This document shows positions 7,163-12,905 of a stretch of DNA of 15,249 nucleotides, piece after piece. Under the pieces are notes generated by a model, which saw only the letters and a list, made by a program, of their open reading frames with translations, was not told the origin of the DNA and searched no databases. The stretch comes from Tieghemiomyces parasiticus (lineage: Eukaryota > Kickxellomycota > Dimargaritomycetes > Dimargaritales > Dimargaritaceae), in assembly GCA_027575765.1 (NCBI GenBank), contig JANBPT010001069.1:1-15249 (forward strand), in the 5' to 3' direction. Position 1 is the first letter of the stretch. Each line of letters opens with the position of its first letter. Made by a program: the position numbers and the translations under genes.

Positions 7163-9741
7163 ATGTTTCTACCCACCCCGTCCTACCCGCCACGGGCGAC
7201 CACATTGGACGGATCAGTTAAGGTAATCGATTTGAGCCGCGAGACCACGTTGAGCGGTGAAGCCCCGCCGTCCCCGACTGGTTCGAGTCAATCCGAGCCC
7301 GCCCGACTCCAGCGGACGCAAGAAGGCGGTCTATGTCCTCTCGAGCGCCTCCCCCGGCGGGCCCCTCGATATGGCCGGTCCCGCTACCTCATTCCACTTT
7401 ACAATCGGAATGGTGAACTCATTGGTGCTTGCCCGGCCAGCGTAATACCTAGGGCAGCAATCGACAACTCGCCGTCCCCTGCCCTGAAACCGACCGCACC
7501 AGCACCGCCCCCGTCTTCGGTGCTACCCAAATCAGCGTGCGAGGAGCCCAGTCCCAAATGGCGACCCGAGCGGTCACCGTACGAGAAATTTGGCCAGAAA
7601 AAACGAAACCCCAAACCCCCTTCTGATGGCACTGACGGCCCGCCGCGGTGGGCCGTCCTGGCCCTGGTCCTCTTGGGACTTGCCCTAACCGTCCTACCCG
7701 CTGCTCTCGACGAATCGGTCATGTCCAATGTTCTACCCCAGATTACCACGGCGTTCCAGGGCAAGAGTAAAAATACCCATTGGGTACACCTCACGGTCCA
7801 GCAGACCGAGTGGGTCTCGTCGGCGTACACCTTGGCTGCCACCGCCTCTGTACCGCTCTACGGCAGCCTGGTGGACCTGTTTGGTATCCGCGCCATGCTC
7901 CTATTTGTCTCGATGCTCTTCATGGCCAGCTCCCTACTGTGCGGCCTCGCACCGGGGATTCGATCCCTCATCGCCTTCCGGGCGCTAACGGGGGCCGCCG
8001 GTGGGGGTATGATCGTGCTGACATTTGTCGCACTGGCCGCCCTGACTCCGCTACCACTAAGCACATTCAACCAAGTCAAGGACACAGTGGATTCCAAAGG
8101 GGACGACGGCTTGGGTAATGAAAAGGTGATCGTGGGTCGGTGGCAACGGCGCGGGGCCTACTTTGGCATCGTAGGCGCGGTGTTCAGCCTCAGCAGCTTC
8201 CTAGGCCCCAAGGTCGGTGAGTTATCGGTGCGTTGGATCAACTGGCGGTGGGGGTTTCTTCTTAATATCCCCATCAATATCGCCGCCATCACGATCCTGA
8301 CCGCCTACTTTTACGTAATTGGGGGCCCACCCTCACCTCGGCCAGCCGGGTACCTGGCCGTCACCTTGCGTCGTGTAGACTACGTAGGTGGCCTGCTCTA
8401 CCTGGCTGGCGCGGTACCCCTACTTCTGGCACTGCGCTGCGGTGGGGTAAGCTACCCGTGGTCCTCACCCTTGGTTATGGCCCTACTGGTCGTAGGGTTC
8501 CTTTCCTCAACCATGTTTGTTGTTTGGGAGCTCCGCTTGGGTGCCCGGCAACGAGTCCGTGAGAGGAATAATGAAAAGGAATTTCAACCAACCGATGTGC
8601 CACCCATGGTCGATGTCCAACGGCTGATGGTGCACCGCGCTATCTGGGTGAGCTGCGTGGTCAGTTTCCTGGTGGGCTGGGTCCTCTTTGCCGCTCTTGC
8701 TTACCTGCCCACATTTCTCTCCACCATCTTTGAGAGGACACCCAGGGAGGCCAGCCTTTGCATGGTCCCTTTCATGCTTGCCCACAGCACGGCGTCTCTC
8801 GTAGCGGGTTACCTACCCTTGCAGCGCACAGCTCCGCAGCAGGGTGTCACCACAGCTGTCTACAAGTACAGCGTTTTGGTAGGTACGATTCTCGTGGCGC
8901 TGGCTGGTGGACTACTCTACACGCTGAATCCACACTCGACGATGTCCCGGTTCCTCGCCTATAGCACGATTTTGGGGGTTGGAGTCGGGCTACCTATCCA
9001 ACTGGTGATCCTACTCGCCCAGTTCGACGCCGGTGATAAAGGTATAGTCTACTCTTGGCTCATTATTCAGAGAATCGGATAAATCCCGCCGCGACGGAAC
9101 TGTACTACCAGGATCCTACCATCAACCGAACTTTACGCTACACGACGTGGCTGACTAATCTGATGCCTATATATATTTACCTTTCCTCCCAAAGACATGC
9201 CAACTGTGACGGCCGTCACCAATTTTTCCCGCATGTTCGGTGGTGCCTTTGGCGTAGCCACTGAGGGCGTCATATTTGACGCCAGCTTGCGCCAGCGGCT
9301 CGCCTCCATGTCCGACAAGGTAAGTAGACCCGAGAGTATATTAGGAATTACTAGCGATGGTGGCTCGATGATCCCACTTCGCCTAGCCATGCTCCGCCCG
9401 GCTTACGGCCTGGGGCCCCATCTAACCGCATTTTCATTCACACTGCCCCGCTTCTTTTCTTATTATTTTTTTCGTCCGGGCATCGCTACTAGGTGATTGG
9501 TACCTTCAGTAATGTCCACACTCTGCCCAGCGCTATCAAGGCCAAGACCATGGCGGTCTACTCAGCCTCCTTTGGCGTTATGTTCCTGACCCTCATGGCC
9601 ATGATCACCCTGGCCCTGTTGGCAGCCCTCCTCTACAAGCCCACCTTACTACCCTTGGATAAGCAGGCAGGGGACGGTAAACCCACGCTGCCGAGTGTCC
9701 GGGTCGACCGGGAGGTGCAGTCGGGTACGGATGCCCCCTGA
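7163..9741 (+). CDS. DHA2-type MFS transporter, VBA/drug-antiporter-like (join 7163-9041, 9195-9319, 9493-9741)
   Basis: This is a major facilitator protein of the DHA2 (14-segment H+ antiporter) family, which includes multidrug exporters and the yeast vacuolar basic amino acid transporters. Substrate and membrane are not determined. A hydrophilic, proline- and arginine-rich tail of about 160 residues precedes the first membrane segment, which begins near residue 163. It is followed by the family motif ALDESVMSNVLPQI and by motif A (GSLVDLFGIRAM, from residue 234). A further block is SFLGPKVGE. Two introns near the 3' end must be removed to read AQFDAGDK-DMPTVTAVTNFSRMFGGAFGVA, the usual DHA2 block, and the last segment in exon 3; the protein then has 750 residues. 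The ATG at 7163 is the only one in frame before the first membrane segment, but GTATGT there also resembles a donor, so an upstream exon cannot be excluded. A charged insertion of about 29 residues (300-328) lies after the fourth segment. Confidence 0.87.
9042..9194 (+). other. First intron of the MFS gene, 153 nt
   Basis: The donor is GTATAG at 9042, the branch-like sequence CTGACTAAT lies at 9151-9159, and the acceptor CAAAG ends at 9194 after a T/C-rich stretch with no earlier AG downstream of the branch. The splice interrupts a codon after its first base and joins AGDK to DMPTVTAVTNF, a conserved DHA2 stretch. Read without splicing, the frame stops at 9082. Confidence 0.85.
9320..9492 (+). 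other. Second intron of the MFS gene, 173 nt
   Basis: The donor is a consensus GTAAGT at 9320, the branch-point consensus CTAAC lies at 9422-9426, and the acceptor CTACTAG ends at 9492. No AG occurs in the 66 bases from branch to acceptor, which are mostly C and T. Splicing is in phase 0 and joins LASMSDK to VIGTFSNVHTLPSAIKAK, followed by the last membrane segment. Confidence 0.85.
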
Positions 9742-9839
9742 CCTGGCTCCTGACAGTCCTATCGTATAGTTTGGTACGCGTTGAGTCTCCCAGGCTCACA
9801 CGCCTCCTGCAGCGGTGCCTCCCCCCCCCCGCCTTTATG

Positions 9840-9858
9840 CCAGATCGAAGGGATCTGG
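9840..9858 (+). repeat. Perfect hairpin downstream of the MFS gene
   Basis: The arms CCAGATC and GATCTGG pair exactly around the loop GAAGG, 99 bases after the MFS stop and ten bases after a C10 run. It would lie in the 3' UTR if the transcript reaches that far. Confidence 0.75.
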
Positions 9859-10478
9859 ATCAGCCATCCAACTGACAATTTTCTATTTGATAATAGTAGC
9901 ACGAACTTCCGCTAATTTACTCACTAAACACACGTAATCGACCTTTACTACCCGTTGATCCCCTTAACAATCCTGATAGTTAACAAATTTGAGTGAACCA
10001 ACATCACGACATGGCCTGGTACCGAGTGAAAATGATGTGGTGTGGGCAGGCCGGCTGGTGGTTACGTATCCCTCTCGGAGCCAATTGAATCACACCGATC
10101 CATCCCGAGTGTATACAATATAGGCCCAACCTGAGCATCGACCATGCTGCCTAGCCCTCTTGGCAGCCCATCCCTAAGCCCTACCACCTTCATGCGCATG
10201 TCTGCCCTTGGGTGCTTTGTTCGCGATGCGCGGTAGCTGCACGTAGGGCATGATGGAAAAGCCGGGGTGGATCGGGGATAGGGTAGAAGACAGGTGTCCA
10301 GCACACTTTGGCATGTCAGCTCAAGCGCCCCATTCTAAGGCCCAATGTGGGCCAAACACAGCTATATTCGCCCAGCAGTTTGCGTATCACCCGCTAGTCA
10401 CCCAGAGGGGTTGAAAGCTAATGCTCTACATAGGCGCTCCGGAGCGAAAGACGGCTAATTGCCTTGCCAATAGATTTT

Positions 10479-10496
10479 TTTAGAACTCGTTCTAAA
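10479..10496 (+). repeat. Perfect inverted repeat upstream of COQ1
   Basis: The arms TTTAGAAC and GTTCTAAA are exact complements around TC. A second perfect palindrome, CGCTCCGGAGCG, stands at 10435-10446, and a CCAAT box lies between them at 10467-10471. They could be binding sites for dimeric regulators of COQ1. Confidence 0.6.
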
Positions 10497-10820
10497 CGCC
10501 TATAGGCCGACAGAGTTTAAGAACGAACTACTCGTACTGCTCCACTTGCCCCCCCCCGCCCCCGCTAAGACCCCGGGAATATAGTAGTTAAACCCGCCAT
10601 TGTTGGAAGTCTAATATGGCCCTGGTTTTACCGTAACCTTGTCAGTCTCATTTGCTTCAGTGGTGACACGACCCCGTCAGTGTAGTCTGGCCTACGCCAG
10701 ACCTTGTGGTGTCGTTCCAACGTGCTCCCCGGCTACATTTATTTCCGAATCGTCCCCTGGATCCTTACCACGACATTCTTTATTTCACTCGGTCATTATT
10801 ACCCCTCACTGGCTTTATCC

Positions 10821-12341
10821 ATGTTTCGGTTACGTGCCATATCAAGTCGTCCAGCCCGTTCCTGGCTGGTCCGGCGCGCCCTGTCCGCCTCGCCAGGTGT
10901 ACGGAGCTGGGCCCAGGCCGTCACCAAGGCCGAGGTCCTTGTGCAACCCGCGGAGGACGATCCAACCGCCGCCGCCGTGGATCGCGGTGACATTCGCAAA
11001 CTCGCCAGCGATCACCTCGCGCACCTTACGTCCAACCTACGGAATCTGGTCCAGAGCGAACACCCCATGTTGACGACCATGGGTCAGTACTATTTCGACC
11101 CTAATAATGCTGGTAAGCATTTCCGGCCACTCCTGGTTCTGCTCATGAGTTTAGCTACCAGCCGGACGCCGCATCGGATCCGGGTCAACGCCACCACCGA
11201 CTACTACGAGGCTATCGACCGCCCGGTGTCTACGCTGTTTGGCAACACCTACTACACAACCAACTTCGCCACGTCACCGCAGCCCAGTACCTCATTCTAC
11301 GACCACCGGTGTACCGTGGATCCCCAGTCGCCCCGGCCCCCGCCGCCCACGGCCACGGGTTCCCCAGCTGACCCGTCGGCTGCACCAGCAACCAACAGCG
11401 GCCAGTCGCCACCACTACCGTTCGCTCCAGGCACGCCCGAACACCGCACCATGTACCAACCGACGGCCCCCGATACGGCCAACTGCGTAATCTTACCTAG
11501 CCAACGCCGACTTGCCGAGATTGTCGAACTCATGCACACAGCCACCTTGCTCCACGACGACGTGGTGGACGAGGCCGCCATGCGACGGGCCAAAACCTGC
11601 GCCCACCTCCAGTTTGGCAACAAGATGGCCATTCTCGTCGGCGACTTCCTCATCGCCCGAGCCTGCTGCGCCCTCACCCGTCTACGCCACAACGAGGTCA
11701 CCGAGCTCCTAGCCACGGTGATTTCGGACCTGACCGAGGGTGAGGTGATGCAGCTCAAAAATTCCGAGTCGGAGGCGGTAACCGATCGGCGGAACGCTGC
11801 GACCCAGGGTGACCATGTGGAGACGACGACCGGGGCCGACGGACCCACCGCCCAGACTTTCGCCTACTACCTCCAGAAATCCTACCTCAAGACCGCCTCC
11901 CTCATCGCCAAGAGCTGCCGGGCCGCTGCCCTTCTGGGCGGGTGCACCCCGGAGGTGGCCGACCAAGCCTACAGCTACGGTAAGAACCTGGGCCTAGCCT
12001 TCCAGCTCATTGACGACCGGCTCGACTTTACCGTTTCCGAGGCCGAGCTGGGCAAACCCGCCGGCGCCGACCTCAACCTCGGTCTGGCCACCGCCCCGGT
12101 GCTCTACGCCTGGCAGGAATTCCCCGAACTGGGACCCCTCGTTCGTCGTAAATTCGCGGGTGAAGGGGATGCCCGCCACGCCTGGCAGCTGGTTCACCAG
12201 TCCCAAGGCTTGGCCAAGACGTTCGATTTGGCCCGCGAACACTGCGACACCGCTATCGCCTCCCTGATGACGTTCCCGGAATCGCCCGCCCGGCAGGCCC
12301 TGGTAGATATTACCACCCGGGTGCTGGAGCGGAAAAAGTGA
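10821..12341 (+). CDS. COQ1: Mitochondrial trans-polyprenyl diphosphate synthase (ubiquinone side chain)
   Basis: This enzyme adds isopentenyl diphosphate units to an allylic primer to build the long polyprenyl tail of ubiquinone; in fungi it acts at the inner mitochondrial membrane. The ATG at 10821 starts a 506-residue protein with an Arg/Ser/Ala-rich N-terminus free of acidic residues (about 30 residues), as expected for a mitochondrial presequence. Family blocks are GKHFRPLLVLLMSLA (98-112), LPSQRRLAEIVELMHTATLL, the first Asp-rich motif DDVVD (246-250), GEVMQLKN, YLQKSYLKTASLIAKSCRAA, the second Asp-rich motif DDRLD (398-402) and KPAGADLNLGLATAPVL. All catalytic aspartates are present. 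An insertion of about 105 residues (115-220), rich in P, T, S and A in its second half, separates the first block from the second. The open frame extends upstream only from a TTG. A CCAAT box lies about 350 bases upstream. Confidence 0.95.
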   Translation: MFRLRAISSRPARSWLVRRALSASPGVRSWAQAVTKAEVLVQPAEDDPTAAAVDRGDIRKLASDHLAHLTSNLRNLVQSEHPMLTTMGQYYFDPNNAGKHFRPLLVLLMSLATSRTPHRIRVNATTDYYEAIDRPVSTLFGNTYYTTNFATSPQPSTSFYDHRCTVDPQSPRPPPPTATGSPADPSAAPATNSGQSPPLPFAPGTPEHRTMYQPTAPDTANCVILPSQRRLAEIVELMHTATLLHDDVVDEAAMRRAKTCAHLQFGNKMAILVGDFLIARACCALTRLRHNEVTELLATVISDLTEGEVMQLKNSESEAVTDRRNAATQGDHVETTTGADGPTAQTFAYYLQKSYLKTASLIAKSCRAAALLGGCTPEVADQAYSYGKNLGLAFQLIDDRLDFTVSEAELGKPAGADLNLGLATAPVLYAWQEFPELGPLVRRKFAGEGDARHAWQLVHQSQGLAKTFDLAREHCDTAIASLMTFPESPARQALVDITTRVLERKK

Positions 12342-12905
12342 GCATAGTAGCCCGGGTCCTTCGCCCGCACCGCTTAGTACCCGATGTGACGTCAAGTCGA
12401 CCACGTCGATCACATTTAATGAATAAAAATTATATATTGACATTCCCAAGTAATCGATTTAAGCCGTCCCGCCCTTACCGGGTTTCTGCCAAAGGTTGTG
12501 ACTGGAGGTGGATCGTCGGTGTCCATACCAACTAGACGAATCAGAGCCTAGCTGCTGAATTGGATCGTCACCATACCTTAATCGTTAAGTCAAAAGGGTA
12601 TATAGTAAGGGATTTATAATATTAATTAAATTAAAACAAGCCAAGTTACTTGTGGGCACCTTGGTCGGTATAGAAATGGATCGGATCGGTTGTAGGGTAG
12701 AGGACGGTTTCAGTGACTCTCACATTAGAAATAAACCCAAGCCTGCCAATTAAAGGTAGACTACGAAAGCCGAATCTCCCCTCCCCCCCCCGCGATATGC
12801 GCAAAGAAAAAACAACCAAACAACACACGGGAATACAGAGCCTAATCATAGTAAGGTTTCAAACTCTAGAAAAAACGAACAAGGACCCCAATACGGAGCG
12901 CTAGC
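12342..12905. other. Convergent 3' region between COQ1 and the LRR gene
   Basis: COQ1 and the LRR gene end facing each other across 564 bases. The region is AT-rich between about 12400 and 12650 and holds a TTAATTAA stretch near 12622 and a run of nine C at 12783-12791. No gene or tRNA was recognised. A second AATAAA on the plus strand stands at 12730-12735. No AATAAA was seen on the minus strand for the LRR gene; the nearest variant, ATTAAA, overlaps the COQ1 signal and is far away. Confidence 0.45.
12422..12427 (+). terminator. Polyadenylation signal AATAAA of COQ1
   Basis: A perfect AATAAA stands 81 bases after the COQ1 stop codon, followed by an AT-rich stretch. Its distance and orientation suit the COQ1 transcript. 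Confidence 0.55.

Larger units (their letters stand above)
9742..10820. other. Intergenic region between the MFS gene and COQ1
   Basis: No gene is recognised. The region must hold the 3' end of the MFS gene and the promoter of the COQ1 gene. Seen directly: a run of ten C at 9821-9830, a perfect 7-base hairpin at 9840-9858 (5-base loop) 99 bases after the MFS stop, inverted repeats at 10339-10353, 10435-10446 and 10479-10496, a CCAAT box at 10467-10471, and a run of nine C at 10549-10557. A six-codon uORF could start at ATG 10616. No AATAAA was seen after the MFS gene. Frames such as 10062-10304 on the minus strand have no ATG start and no family likeness. Confidence 0.45.

Noticed and set aside
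9042..9492. MFS gene as a broken pseudogene with a stop at 9080-9082
   Set aside because: Two introns with proper signals restore a continuous frame and the conserved DHA2 blocks, so the break is only apparent.
10405..10440. tRNA-like sequence on the minus strand (resembling a D-arm and anticodon arm)
   Set aside because: The A-box fits poorly, the anticodon stem does not pair, and no B-box follows.
10704..10820. Hydrophobic N-terminal extension of COQ1
   Set aside because: The extension starts at TTG and would place a membrane-like stretch before a clear mitochondrial presequence that begins at the ATG 10821.
12854..12866. B-box-like GGTTTCAAACTC
   Set aside because: It deviates from the consensus, and no A-box or acceptor stem can be placed around it.
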